From Natrinema soli (GTDB lineage: Archaea > Halobacteriota > Halobacteria > Halobacteriales > Natrialbaceae), in the NCBI RefSeq assembly GCF_028618695.1, contig NZ_JAQIVI010000132.1:1-64000 (forward strand): a stretch of 64,000 nt of DNA. The letters are read 5' to 3'. The notes under the pieces are model-generated. The model was not told the DNA's origin. It saw only the letters and a program-made list of their open reading frames with translations, and did no database searches. This document shows, piece by piece, positions 36,978-45,935 of this stretch; the first letter of the stretch is position 1, and each line of letters opens with the position of its first letter. The position numbers and the translations under genes were made by a program.

Positions 36978-37745
36978 TCAGAACGCGTCCTCGGACTTGT
37001 CGAGGGACAGTCCTTGTCCGATCTCGTCGGTGAACCGCTCGGCGATGTCCTCGGGGGTCCAACCGCCGTTCTGATAGCCGAGACGGACGACCTCCGGGTC
37101 CGAAACGAAGCCGACCGCGTCGCTGGCCGTCCGGAATGTCCTCGATCATCCGCGTATACGCTGTCGGAACGAGGGCGTTCACTCGAACATTGTACCGGCC
37201 GAGCTCCTTCGCCGCGGCCCTCGTGAGACCGAGCACGCCCGCCTTCGCCGCCGAGTAGTTGGACTGGCCGACGTTCCCGAGCGCCGAGCGGCTCGAGACG
37301 GAGAGAAACGACCGGCCGTCCTCGAGATGTCCGATTCGCGCGCGACTTCCCGCCATTTCGGAGTAAGGCGAAGTGGCCTCGCAGATGGACATCGATCACG
37401 CTGTCCCACTCCTCGTCGGTCATCCGATACAGAATCAAGTCGTTGAGGATCCCGGCAAAGTTGACGGCGCCGTCGACCCGGCCGTACTCGTCGACGGTGT
37501 CGGCGACCAGTCGCTCGGTGTACTCGGTCGAACTGATGTCACCGAAGTGGTCCATTCTGTCCCCGCCGGCCTCTTCGACCGCGTCGACGGCTCCTCGGCC
37601 GGTTCCGTGCTTTCGCCTTCCCGTGAACATCGGATCCGAGACCGTTGACGACGACGGTCGCACCAGCAGCGCCGAGTTCGATCGCTGTATACTCTCCGAA
37701 CCCGTGGCCGCCACCGGCCACGATGATCACCTTGTCAGATAACAT
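36978..37745 (-). pseudogene. Multiply frameshifted SDR gene
   Basis: The start at 37745 reads KVIIVAGGGHGFGEYTAIEL (NAD-binding). Other frames continue RVDGAVNFAGILNDLILYRM, then GNVGQSNYSAAKAGVLGLTR (Tyr-x3-Lys present), then DAVGFVSDPEVVRLG-like sequence and a stop at 36978-36980. At least three shifts are needed. With the two MaoC genes downstream it resembles the dehydrogenase and hydratase parts of a peroxisomal MFE-2-like pathway, in decay. Confidence 0.7.
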
Positions 37746-37994
37746 CAGTACAATACTCCCCGTAATATCCAATAAATCCCCCAGAAAACGGGTATTACCG
37801 GCTGGTTCCGTATCGTAGGATCCGGAGGAAACGGCGCCCAGCCGCTCGAGGGTGGCGGCATCCGCCGAAACCCGCAACTCGGTCCACGGAGTCCGGTAGG
37901 ACAGCCGTTCGTCGGACGCGGTCTTCCGGACGGAAGATTGGTACGATCATCCGATATCGGGTGAGGACACCGGGACCTGCGTTGCCGTTCGAGC

Positions 37995-38691
37995 GGTGCT
38001 GTTCAGATAAGGTCTGAAAAGAGAGGCGGTCAGAATTCTAGGTGTCCATGCCCGAATCCAGCCGCCTCAACGGCTCTAGTAGCGGCGTTCAATTAGATTT
38101 TGTGGAGCGAGAGGCGACACCGCGTGAGCTGATGCGATTGAGTATCCAGCTCCATTTATCGGAGTTATCAATTTCGAATACTGTTTCTGTCTTAGAGAGA
38201 TTAGGTATCAAACGGGCGAGATCGACGATCCATAATTGGGTACAGAAAGCCAATCTACAGCCGACAACGGGAAGTCAGCCGGATCACGTTGCGCTCGACG
38301 AAACTGTGATTCAACTTGACGATCAGCGCTACTGGCTGTATGCTGCTGTCGATCCCGAAACGAACAAATTTCTCCACGTCAAGTTTTATCCAACGCGTAC
38401 AACCGCACTTACTGAGATGTTTCTGAGTGAGCTGAGAGAGAAACACGATGTCCAAGACGCCGTGTTTCTCGTCGATTCAGCTCCGTGGCTTAAAGCTGCA
38501 CTCCATCACCTTGGGCTCCGATTTCGATACGAAAAACATGGAAATCGGAATGCCGTCGAACGTCTATTCAAAGAGATAAAACGACGTACTACCCAGTTCG
38601 GAAACTGCTTCAGAAACGCCGATCCAGCAACCGCTGAAACATGGTTGCAGAGCTACGCATACTGCTGGAATCAGCTAATCTGAACAATGCC
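37995..38691 (+). mobile_element. Complete IS6-family insertion sequence (697 bp)
   Basis: Terminal inverted repeats are GGTGCTGTTCAGAT (left, 37995) and GGCATTGTTCAGAT (right, inverted, ending 38691), differing at 3 of 14 positions. A perfect 8-bp target duplication GTTCGAGC flanks the element (37987-37994 and 38692-38699), the size expected for IS6. One transposase gene fills the element. This is the only intact element in the window and its insertion must be fairly recent. Confidence 0.93.
38048..38683 (+). CDS. IS6-family DDE transposase
   Basis: 211 residues. A short N-terminal helix-turn-helix (SISNTVSVLERLGI, then ARSTIHNWVQKA) is followed by the DDE domain: first Asp in VALDETVIQL, second in FLVDSAPWL, Glu in NAVERLFKEIKRRT. 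It catalyses replicative, cointegrate-type transposition. ATG at 38048 is preceded by an in-frame GTG at 38042. It looks fully functional. Two other, more degraded IS6 types lie within 4 kb downstream. Confidence 0.92.
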   Translation: MPESSRLNGSSSGVQLDFVEREATPRELMRLSIQLHLSELSISNTVSVLERLGIKRARSTIHNWVQKANLQPTTGSQPDHVALDETVIQLDDQRYWLYAAVDPETNKFLHVKFYPTRTTALTEMFLSELREKHDVQDAVFLVDSAPWLKAALHHLGLRFRYEKHGNRNAVERLFKEIKRRTTQFGNCFRNADPATAETWLQSYAYCWNQLI

Positions 38692-38739
38692 GTTCGAGCA
38701 TACGGAATATTTATCAATTAAGATGGGGTATCGCTTGCC

Positions 38740-39507
38740 ATGTCAACGTACACCGACCCAGGGACGGTGAAGGCGACAGGGACGGCGTTCGAGATCATCG
38801 AAACGTTGGCCCGTGAGGATGGTGGTCGAGTCACCAAAATCGCGGCTAAACTCGGCCTCGCGAAGAGCACCGTTCATCGGCATCTTGCCACGCTTGAGGA
38901 GCTTGAGTACGTCGTTAAGGAGGAGGGCGAGTACCGAATCAGTTTTCGGTTCCTGAAGTTAGGGGAACAGACGAGAAAGCAAACCGATACCTACGAGATG
39001 GCGAGACAGAAGGTCGGCAAGATCGCCGAGCAGACCGACGAGCGAGCGCAGTTCGTCGTCGAGGAACACGGGAAAGCCGTATACGTGTTCGGGGAAGCAG
39101 GCGAGCACGCCGTCCAGACTAACTCCGAGATCGGCAAGTATCGGCCACTTCAGTCGATGGCCGCAGGGAAGGCAATCCTTGCCCACCTCCCCGAAGCACG
39201 CGTCGGGGAAATCGTCCGCCGCCACGGACTGCCAGCGCTGACCGAGAACACGATCACCGACGAGGACGAGCTCTATGCGGGGCTCGAGGAGATCCGAGAA
39301 CGCGGGTACAGCATCAACGATCAGGAAACGATCCCCGGTCTCCGAGCGGTCGGCGTCCCGATCGAGTGTCCGGACGGCGGCGTCTTCGGCGCGCTCAGCG
39401 TTTCGGGCCCCACCCACCGAGTGCAGGGAGAGCGCCTCGAGGAGACGATCCCAAACATCCTCCTCGGCACGGCGAACGAACTCGAACTGGACATGAAGTA
39501 CTCGTAA
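38740..39507 (+). CDS. IclR family transcriptional regulator
   Basis: 255 residues. The helix-turn-helix has LGLAKSTVHRHLATLEELEYV; the effector domain has SMAAGKAILAHLPEARVGEIV and GYSINDQETIPGLRAVGVP. It is the closest of the four IclR proteins to the one at 167-934 (same LAKSTVH core). A TATA-like tatttatc at 38708-38715, 25-32 nt before the ATG, suggests a leaderless transcript. The IS6 element ends only 17 nt before that box and has replaced any upstream operator. Confidence 0.92.
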   Translation: MSTYTDPGTVKATGTAFEIIETLAREDGGRVTKIAAKLGLAKSTVHRHLATLEELEYVVKEEGEYRISFRFLKLGEQTRKQTDTYEMARQKVGKIAEQTDERAQFVVEEHGKAVYVFGEAGEHAVQTNSEIGKYRPLQSMAAGKAILAHLPEARVGEIVRRHGLPALTENTITDEDELYAGLEEIRERGYSINDQETIPGLRAVGVPIECPDGGVFGALSVSGPTHRVQGERLEETIPNILLGTANELELDMKYS

Positions 39508-39564
39508 TCCCGCGTCTCGACGCGCCGACGCGGTGAATCGCCTTGGAGATCGTCCCCGAGGAAC

Positions 39565-39753
39565 TCAGCCTGTCCCACCCGTAAACCTCTGATCCGTTTC
39601 GAACGGACGATCGCAGTCGCTCTCCTCGTCAATATAACATTCGTTCTCTACGTCGTTGATCGTCGCGATTCCCTCATCAATGAGACGGGGATTCGGTGGT
39701 TCGAGACGTTGTTGCGGCGTCAGCGGCTCGTTAGTGCGGTTATGCTCTGACAT
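39565..39753 (-). CDS. Small protein of unknown function
   Basis: 62 residues, acidic, with NPRLIDEGIATINDVENECY and ESDCDRPFETDQRF. The Asp/Glu-rich composition is natural for a haloarchaeal protein and there is a clear ATG. No family is recognised. It abuts the truncated end of the IS630 relic, which may have been inserted just before it. Confidence 0.4.
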   Translation of the reverse strand: MSEHNRTNEPLTPQQRLEPPNPRLIDEGIATINDVENECYIDEESDCDRPFETDQRFTGGTG

Positions 39754-39784
39754 CGTAGAATCCTCTCACCCCCGAGGAGAGAAT

Positions 39785-40809
39785 CAATGTCACAAGACGG
39801 TGCTTCTGGCACAGAAAGTTGCTCGAGAGCGGTATCGATCGCTATTGTGAATTCGCCAAGTGAGTCGAAGAACCGGTTACTGAGAGGCGTTTGCAGCTGT
39901 CGCCAGCACTCTTCGACCGGATTTGGTTCCAGCGAATACGCCGGCAATGTGATGGATCCGAGGTCGTCACGGGCTGTCAGGTCCGTGACGGCCGACGCCT
40001 GAAAGTACGACGCTCAATCTCACACAACGAGTAGATCATCTTCGAACTCTTTGCATAATGTGAGAATGAAATGTTTCGCGTGATCGGCAGTAACGTACCC
40101 TTCGAATCGAGTGAAAAAGCGATCACCGAGAACGGTGATCGCGTCCAAGAGGCCCGTCCAGTCGCGTTGGCCGGATAATTCGACAGACAGCCGTGTGCCG
40201 CACGGAAACCACGTGGCTCAATTTGCACAGATTTCTTGGTTTGATCGATACAGACTACTGTGGTGTCCATTTCTCGCCGCTTTTTTGAGTTCCTCGCAGA
40301 ACGGTTCTTGCTCGTCGGACTCAGACTCGGCGGCTGTACGGCGTGGTTTTTGATAGCTCAATCCCGCTTCTTTGAGCAGCCGCCCGCAATTCGGGATTGC
40401 GTACTCGACATCGTACGTCTCGTCGAGATACTACTGACGAGCGACGGCGCGTCAAAGCTAACTTCCGCAGATGATTCGTGGACAGTTCTTCGAACGCTTT
40501 TTAATCATCTTTTGTGATCTTTTGTTTTCTTCCAGATCGGTGAGCATTAGTAACAGCCTGCTCAAGCGACTCGTCTGTCGAGTCGCTTGAGCCAGCTACA
40601 GATTGTCCATCGCTGAACGCCGTACCACTCGGCTAGTTCAGTCTGCATAAACGCCGTTTTTGTATGCTATCTCTGCTAAGATCCGTTGTGTCAGCTTCTT
40701 TCCCTCCACGTTATCGAGGGCATCTTGCAATTCCTCGACAGAGATCTCGTCGAGATTATCCACTCCGTTTAGCAACCCTCCGAGTAGAAAATTCTAACGG
40801 ACACTATAG
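39785..40809 (-). mobile_element. Degenerate near full-length IS630-family element
   Basis: The 5-prime end (inverted) reads ctatagtgtccgttagaat at 40809. GTG at 40763 opens VDNLDEISVEELQDALDNVE; then, with many frame breaks, come ELAEWYGVQRWTICSWLKRL (helix-turn-helix), DTTVVCIDQTKKS (first Asp region), RDWTGLLDAITVLGDRFFTR, HFILTLCKEFEDDLLVV and PAYSLEPNPVEECWRQLQ. The 3-prime end is lost after QLSVPEA. It appears to be the parent type of the short derivatives at 8173 and 15823. Confidence 0.7.
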
Positions 40810-40909
40810 GTACCGATACCTGATGAGCACGCATATGGGCTGCAATCTCGACGTTTCTGTCAAACGATTCGCCACAGACATCACGGGTGAATTCATCTTC
40901 GACTTCCAT
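40810..40909 (-). pseudogene. Truncated C2H2-type zinc-finger relic
   Basis: The frame starting ATG at 40909 reads EVEDEFTRDVCGESFDRNVE, then IAAHMRAHQ. This is a single C2H2 finger in which the first Cys position is Arg (cgt, one change from tgt). Its 3-prime end runs into the IS630 terminus at 40809, which truncated it. The 5-prime side abuts an IS6 relic. Confidence 0.4.
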
Positions 40910-40949
40910 CGTGCTAGCACGAGCGCTGGTACGCTCGCACCCCTCGTGG

Positions 40950-41396
40950 GGTCGGACAGACTTGCTCGTGTCGAAATCGGAGGTCATGTCGGTTGAGTGC
41001 AACTTTCAGCTATGGTCCTGAATCGACGAAAAACATGGTGTTGTCGACGTCGAGATTTTCAGAGAGTTCTTGTAGGAACCGATCTGTCAACGCAGTCGTA
41101 GTCGTCGAATATAGCCGTATCTGGAGAATATTGTTCGCTTTTGGATCGACAACAGTGTACAGCCAATAGCGATATTTGTTAAGTTGAACTACCGTTTCGT
41201 CCACCGCAACGTGATTCGACTTCTCATCATCTGCCGGCTGTAGATCACACTTGTGATCCCAGTCATGGACTGCCTTGCAACTGTGTTCAACACCAAATTC
41301 CTCCAATTCTCGAACGGTATTCGAAAGCGAGAGACCAGCAAGATGGAGTCGAATACCGAACTCTATCAGCTGACGTGGTGTCCGCTTCCGTTCCAT
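40950..41396 (-). mobile_element. Truncated IS6-family transposase relic
   Basis: From 41396: RQLIEFGIRLHLAGLSLSNT, VAVDETVVQLNKYRYWLY and MFFVDSGP, then TAG where the intact copy at 38048 has Trp (DSAPWL), and beyond it LKVALNRHDLRFRHE in the same frame. The C-terminal third with the catalytic Glu is gone. It belongs to the same subfamily as the intact element but is clearly divergent. Confidence 0.7.
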
Positions 41397-41454
41397 AAGA
41401 ACGATCTGGAATTGGGAATCGGCTGGCTGACAGCGGTTGCGATCCGCCGATGTC

Positions 41455-41570
41455 TACGAGAGCAACGCTCTCGTACGGCCTCTTGGAGAACTCTGCTCTC
41501 CAACGGTCGGCGAATCGTTGATTCGCCTCGACATCAGAACGCGAACCGTTCTGAGGACGGCGAAGCCGTC
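41455..41570. repeat. Run of five adjacent hairpins
   Basis: Consecutive inverted repeats: TACGAGAGC-3-GCTCTCGTA (41455-41475, 9 bp), TTGGAGA-7-TCTCCAA (41483-41503), GGCGAATC-3-GATTCGCC (41509-41527), TCAGAACG-5-CGTTCTGA (41534-41554) and GACGGC-3-GCCGTC (41556-41570). All stems are perfect and all five differ in sequence. They lie between two IS6 relics. They could be a structured RNA, a recombination or replication site, or the end of a hairpin-bounded element of IS200/IS605 type. Confidence 0.75.
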
Positions 41571-41581
41571 AAGGGTCGCGG

Positions 41582-41970
41582 TTGTACGCTGCAATAGACA
41601 TCGAGACGAAGTTGATTCTCGAGGACGCGCTGTTTGGTCGGCACGGCACCGATCCGGCTGCATTTCTCCAGAAATTCCGAGAGAAATACGGTCTCTCCGA
41701 GGCTGAGTTTCTCGTCGATCGATTCGGCTATCGGACTGCCCTCTTACGAGTAGGATTGAGTGGTCGGATCAACTATACCGACCGTAACCTCATCGAAAAG
41801 TAGTTTCACACCCCCAAAATGTGCATTGACCGCTTTCATAACTCGTGGGTGGGCAGTCGGGCGAGCGTCTGCGAGTGCCTTGAACAGTCTGTACATTACT
41901 GCAACCAGCAAAGAACGAGTTAAAATTCCGATAGAAAAACACCAGTTGAGGTTCAGAACTAGACAGTGCC
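41582..41970 (+). mobile_element. 3-prime half of an IS6-family element
   Basis: It starts abruptly with YAAIDIETKLILEDALFGRH and GTDPAAFLQKF, then EFLVDRFGYRTALLRVGLSG, TDRNLIEK, a stop, and CIDRFHNSWVGSRAS. The right terminus ctagacagtgcc ends at 41970, matching (inverted) the GGCACTNTCTNG ends of the relic at 15887-16298. It is a different IS6 subfamily from the intact element. Confidence 0.65.
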
Positions 41971-42189
41971 ACCTACGCGTTAGAATCGTAGATCTAACCG
42001 ATCTTGATGTGGGACTAGGACTCCTCCCAGTTCGCTTTCAGACTCTCTCTCTCTGAGCACGCCGATTGCTGGACTAGAGCTACGCCCGCGGATGAACTAT
42101 CTTGAAAGAAAGGGTGACCTGAAACGATTCTGGAAATGGTTTTCCTCTGGATGTCTGAACCCTATTGAGAGGGACCAGCGGCGATCGTA

Positions 42190-42378
42190 CTATATGTTAC
42201 GCTCTTTCTTCTTTCTAGTAATGTAACCAGCTATACGATTTCTCACCCGCTTGGCTTCTACGTTGGTTAATTGTTCGACATGAACCTTGTTTTCCTCGAA
42301 GTCGTCGGTGAAAGTGCTTGGATGCTGTTCAATTAGCGAATCACCGATAGACATAATTTCGTTGCCATTCGAGGGCAT
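42190..42378 (-). CDS. S17e-like ribosomal protein paralogue
   Basis: 62 residues resembling archaeal ribosomal protein S17e: [20 protein letters not shown], then the signature [14 protein letters not shown]. It aligns end to end with the product at 42993, which supports the start. Canonical S17e is a small-subunit protein of about 60 residues normally encoded among housekeeping genes. This copy is divergent and lies in a transposon-rich region, so it is more likely an accessory paralogue than the main gene. Confidence 0.75.
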   Translation of the reverse strand: MPSNGNEIMSIGDSLIEQHPSTFTDDFEENKVHVEQLTNVEAKRVRNRIAGYITRKKKERNI

Positions 42379-42579
42379 AGTGATAGCACGATAGCATAGT
42401 CAATAGTTCTTTGGCAAACTTTGTGTTGGTAATTGATAACAATTTGACTTTGCGAGCGGACGCGATTGTGATGCCGATTGTGGAATCGAACTCTCTGCAG
42501 GCAGTGATGGTCGGTCTTCAAGGTGCCATGTGTCGCCGGTATACTAATTATCCTCTAGCCAGAAAGTGGGGTGAGAGCG

Positions 42580-42828
42580 ATGACCATGACACAGGCCGTC
42601 ACGATAACTAGCAGAGAAACACCCGCCAAACAGACTCGCGTTTGCCACTTCGACGAACTGACGGAACGAGCAAAAGACTGTCTCCTACGGACGATCGAGA
42701 ATGAGATCACGGCCGGGGTTGAACCCGAAATTGCTACAGAGCTCATACAGTATGACCTGATAAAATTCGTCGAATACTACGACGTTCGTCTCACTGATCA
42801 CAGAGCCAGCGACTCGGTTTCCGCTTAA
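42580..42828 (+). CDS. Small protein of unknown function
   Basis: 82 residues from the ATG at 42580 (another ATG two codons later, a GTG upstream). The core FDELTERAKDCLLRTIENEI and ELIQYDLIKFVEYYDVRL predicts two or three helices. Similar short haloarchaeal proteins with a 'KFVxYY' motif are uncharacterised. It lies between the two S17e-like genes and may belong with them. Confidence 0.5.
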   Translation: MTMTQAVTITSRETPAKQTRVCHFDELTERAKDCLLRTIENEITAGVEPEIATELIQYDLIKFVEYYDVRLTDHRASDSVSA

Positions 42829-42992
42829 CGATTGTGTTGATAACTATAATGCTGCATATGAATGTCGCCAACGGTAGTAGCCATACGTAAGCTATTGAAA
42901 GCAACTGAGATGTGTCGATTTTCGTTGAAAGAACCGATAAGAGATTGTTCAACCAAAGCACTTAAGGATAAAATGATCGAAGGCAGTAACTG

Positions 42993-43175
42993 ATGACGGC
43001 AGAACCAGAAGATATTATCAGCATCGGTGACCGGTTGTTACGTCAACATCCCGAATCCTTCACGAACGATTTCAGTACGAATAATCAGGTAGTGGGGAAG
43101 ATGACCAACGTCGGGTCGACACGGATTCGAAACCGGATCGCTGGGTACATAACCCGGAAGCGGGCCGAAAACTAA
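42993..43175 (+). CDS. S17e-like ribosomal protein paralogue
   Basis: 60 residues with the S17e pattern: HPESFTNDFSTNNQVVGKMT, then [14 protein letters not shown]. It aligns with the opposite-strand gene at 42190 over its whole length, with about half the residues identical by eye. The family motif FTDDF is FTNDF here. An AT-rich promoter-like stretch precedes it. Role as stress- or growth-phase-specific ribosomal variant is conceivable but not shown. Confidence 0.75.
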   Translation: MTAEPEDIISIGDRLLRQHPESFTNDFSTNNQVVGKMTNVGSTRIRNRIAGYITRKRAEN

Positions 43176-43630
43176 TGAGATGGCATTCGTTTTCGCGGGT
43201 CGATTTTGTGATCTAGCTTTCGTCTAGCCCACGTCCAGTGCCGTTTTTGTGCACGTATTCGTGCACTGCTCCAACCTTCAGCAGTAGCGCAGTTGTGTAT
43301 ATAACGATACTGTTCACCATCAGTCTCGCTCGTTCGAGAGAAATTGCGCTGACGGACGATTGCGTATCAGCGTCTGATCGAGAACGGAACATTCAGTCGT
43401 GGTCCGGATACGGCGGCCCTTTTTAACACACTAAGCGTGTTAACCTTGGTATTCGGGAACTGTTCCTACAGTTCACGAGTACACGACGGCAAAGCCACAT
43501 ATTCGATACGAAACAGCTACACATTCTATACGCTCGATTCCAAGGGAGCCGACAGCGTCATCGAGACCCGACCGTCTCGAAGAGAAAAAGAAGAAAGCTT
43601 TTTGGAGATATATGTGGTAAATGCTAACAG
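43176..43630. other. Intergenic region before the nucleobase deaminase
   Basis: 455 bp without a convincing gene. It contains the inverted repeat TTAACAC-7-GTGTTAA at 43423-43443 directly after a ttttt tract. The 3-prime part (43590-43630) is AT rich and probably holds the promoter of the deaminase gene. Confidence 0.4.
43423..43443. promoter_or_regulatory. Inverted repeat TTAACAC-7-GTGTTAA
   Basis: A perfect 7-bp inverted repeat spanning 21 bp, 190 bp before the deaminase ATG. It could be an operator for an unannotated transcript start or a hairpin. No regulator can be assigned. Confidence 0.3.
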
Positions 43631-44959
43631 ATGTTGATTGCTGGCACGGTAATCGTCGACTCGAGTACCGTCATCCGTGACGGTGCCGTCGTCGTAGATG
43701 ATTCGGTTATTGAGAGCGTTGGAAACCGAGATGATCTCGTTGATCGGTATCCCGATCACGAGCAACAGGAATACGACGTTCTTCTGCCTGGCCTCGTAGG
43801 GGGGCACATTCACTCCGTACAGAGTCTCGGACGTGGAATCGCCGACGATACGGAACTCCTCGACTGGTTGTTCGAGTATATTCTACCGATGGAAGCATCG
43901 CTTTCGGCCGAGGAGATGGAAGTGGCTGCGAAGCTCGGATACCTCGAGATGATCGAAAGCGGAACGACAACGTGTGTCGACCACCTCTCCGTTGACCACG
44001 CGGACAAGGCGTTCGAGGCCGCGGGGGAAATCGGCATTCGGGGGGTCCTCGGCAAAGTAATGATGGATCGCCGCTCACCGAAGGGACTTTTGGAAGAGAC
44101 GACGGCTGCACTGGCAGAGTCGGAACGCCTCATCGAGAAGTACCATGGTTCGTTCGACGACCGCATTCGGTATGCCGTCACCCCGCGGTTCGCCGTCTCC
44201 TGTACCGAGGAGTGTCTGCGCGGTGCTCGCGAGCTCGCCGACGAGTACGAGGGAGTCAGAATACATACGCACGCGAGCGAGAACCAGAGTGAAATCGAAA
44301 CCGTCAAAGAAGATACCGGGATGCGAAACATTCATTGGCTAGATGAGGTCGGTCTCACCGGCGACGATGTCGTCCTCGCCCACTGTGTCTGGACAGATGA
44401 AAGCGAGCGACGGGTTCTCGAAGAAACGGGGACTCACGTCACCCACTGTCCGTCCTCGAACATGAAACTCGCAAGCGGCATCGCCCCCATCTGGGACTAC
44501 CTCGACCGAGATATCAACGTCGCGCTCGGCAACGATGGGCCACCCTGTAACAACACTCTCGATCCGTTCACGGAAATGCGACAGGCGAGCCTCCTGCAGA
44601 AAGTGGATCGGCTCGATCCGACCGTAACTCCTGCCAGCGAGATATTCGAAATGGCCACGATAAACGGCGCGAAAGCGGCCGGTTTCGACCGTCTGGGAGC
44701 AATTCGTGAAGGATGGCGCGCCGACATCGTGGGCATTCGGACGGACATCACGCGTGCGACGCCGTTACACGATGTTCTCTCTCACCTCGTGTTCGGCGCT
44801 CACGGGGAGGACGTGATGTTCACGATGGTCGATGGCAACGTTCTCGTCGAAAACGGCGAAGTAACGACCGTCGATGCAGAAACCATTCGCCAGCAGGCAG
44901 ACGATGTTGGGCTCTCGCTCGAGTCTAACCGCGAGGCGGCGAAGGAAGTGAAACCGTGA
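43631..44959 (+). CDS. Amidohydrolase, nucleobase or adenosine-type deaminase
   Basis: 442 residues of the metal-dependent amidohydrolase superfamily (TrzN/AtzA/guanine-deaminase branch). Metal and substrate residues: HxH in GGHIHSVQ (about 57-60), VRIHTHASEN, VVLAHCVWTD and the Asp in ALGNDGPPCNN. Family enzymes deaminate guanine, 8-oxoguanine, 5-deoxyadenosine, SAH or triazines. The presence of purine permeases, adenine deaminase and a xanthine-dehydrogenase-like enzyme in the next 20 kb favours a purine-ring deaminase such as guanine or 8-oxoguanine deaminase. Confidence 0.87.
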   Translation: MLIAGTVIVDSSTVIRDGAVVVDDSVIESVGNRDDLVDRYPDHEQQEYDVLLPGLVGGHIHSVQSLGRGIADDTELLDWLFEYILPMEASLSAEEMEVAAKLGYLEMIESGTTTCVDHLSVDHADKAFEAAGEIGIRGVLGKVMMDRRSPKGLLEETTAALAESERLIEKYHGSFDDRIRYAVTPRFAVSCTEECLRGARELADEYEGVRIHTHASENQSEIETVKEDTGMRNIHWLDEVGLTGDDVVLAHCVWTDESERRVLEETGTHVTHCPSSNMKLASGIAPIWDYLDRDINVALGNDGPPCNNTLDPFTEMRQASLLQKVDRLDPTVTPASEIFEMATINGAKAAGFDRLGAIREGWRADIVGIRTDITRATPLHDVLSHLVFGAHGEDVMFTMVDGNVLVENGEVTTVDAETIRQQADDVGLSLESNREAAKEVKP

Positions 44960-45104
44960 CTCCGGACGACTGTTTCTGCTGTGGTGTCGCTCTCAATAGC
45001 GACTAAACTAGTCTACTGAGCAAGTACGTGACTCGTGACAGCCGGCCGCAAATTAGGGATCGTCGAGGGTCGCGACGACGAACGCACCGCATCGCCCCTA
45101 GCCG

Positions 45105-45935
45105 TTATTTCCAGTATCGCGCTGGGACGTACCATTTCTCCGTACCCTGTTTCGGCGTATCTGCGTCTGCGAACGACTGATTTTCGGTAACGTGACCTGC
45201 AGGAGTGTTCGCATCGTCTCGGGCGGACAACTCCTTCAACTCGGCGGCTGTGGTGCTCTCTGTCGGTCGATTGAATCGAACCGAACCATCGACGATTCCG
45301 ACAATCCGGTCGTAGTGAGCGACTGCGAGGTCCATGTCGTGGAGGACGGTAAGCAAGGTCCGGCTCCCCGCAACATCGTCGAGGACGTCGAGGACGGTGG
45401 TGCTCGACGATGGGTCGAGGTTGGCCGTCGGCTCGTCCGCGACGATGACGGGTGCCTCCTGCATCAGCGCTCGAGCGAATGCTACTCGCTGGCGTTCACC
45501 CGCGCTAAGCGTATCAGTTCGCGCGTCTGCCTTCTCGCCGATCCCAACGCGGTCGAGCAACTCGAGTGCCGGGGCCGGATCTCGCGGCGCGAGCGGTTCG
45601 AACAACCCGCGCCACCAGGAGCGAGACGAACTACTGCCGACGAGCACGTTGGCCAGCGCAGTCCGCCGGTCGACGAGCGTGTGACCGGGATAGACGTGTG
45701 CGACGTCTGCGGAACGGAGATGGTCGTCGTCGAGTCGGATGGTGCCACTGTCCGGAGTCACTGCACCGCTCGCAAGCCGAAGCAGTGTCGTCTTTCCGGC
45801 GCCCGAGGGACCGACGATGGCGACCCGCTCTCCGGCAGTGACGCTAAGCGTCACGTCCTCGACGCCGACGTCCCCGTCGAATGTTTTGGTTACCCCGTCG
45901 AATCGCAACTCGCGGTATTGCTCAGTTCTTGTCAT
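45105..45935 (-). CDS. phnC: Phosphonate-type ABC transporter ATP-binding protein
   Basis: 276 residues. Walker A GPSGAGKTT at 42-50, Q-loop region DVAHVYPGHTLVDRRTALANV, signature TLSAGERQRVAFARALM and Walker B VIVADEPTANLDP. The Q-loop position reads YPGHTL rather than the usual QxxxL, which is unusual. It resembles PhnC. The start overlaps the PhnD-like gene by 14 nt. No PhnE-type permease is encoded next to it: the next gene is 146 bp away on the opposite strand. C-terminal 30 residues are low-complexity. Confidence 0.85.
   Translation of the reverse strand: MTRTEQYRELRFDGVTKTFDGDVGVEDVTLSVTAGERVAIVGPSGAGKTTLLRLASGAVTPDSGTIRLDDDHLRSADVAHVYPGHTLVDRRTALANVLVGSSSSRSWWRGLFEPLAPRDPAPALELLDRVGIGEKADARTDTLSAGERQRVAFARALMQEAPVIVADEPTANLDPSSSTTVLDVLDDVAGSRTLLTVLHDMDLAVAHYDRIVGIVDGSVRFNRPTESTTAAELKELSARDDANTPAGHVTENQSFADADTPKQGTEKWYVPARYWK

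Noticed and set aside
41455..41570. Possible CRISPR array
   Set aside because: The palindromes all differ in sequence and spacing; there is no repeated unit and no cas gene.
42411..42611. A 66-codon plus-strand frame beside the S17e-like gene
   Set aside because: It overlaps the promoter and start of the better supported gene at 42580 and shows no conserved pattern.
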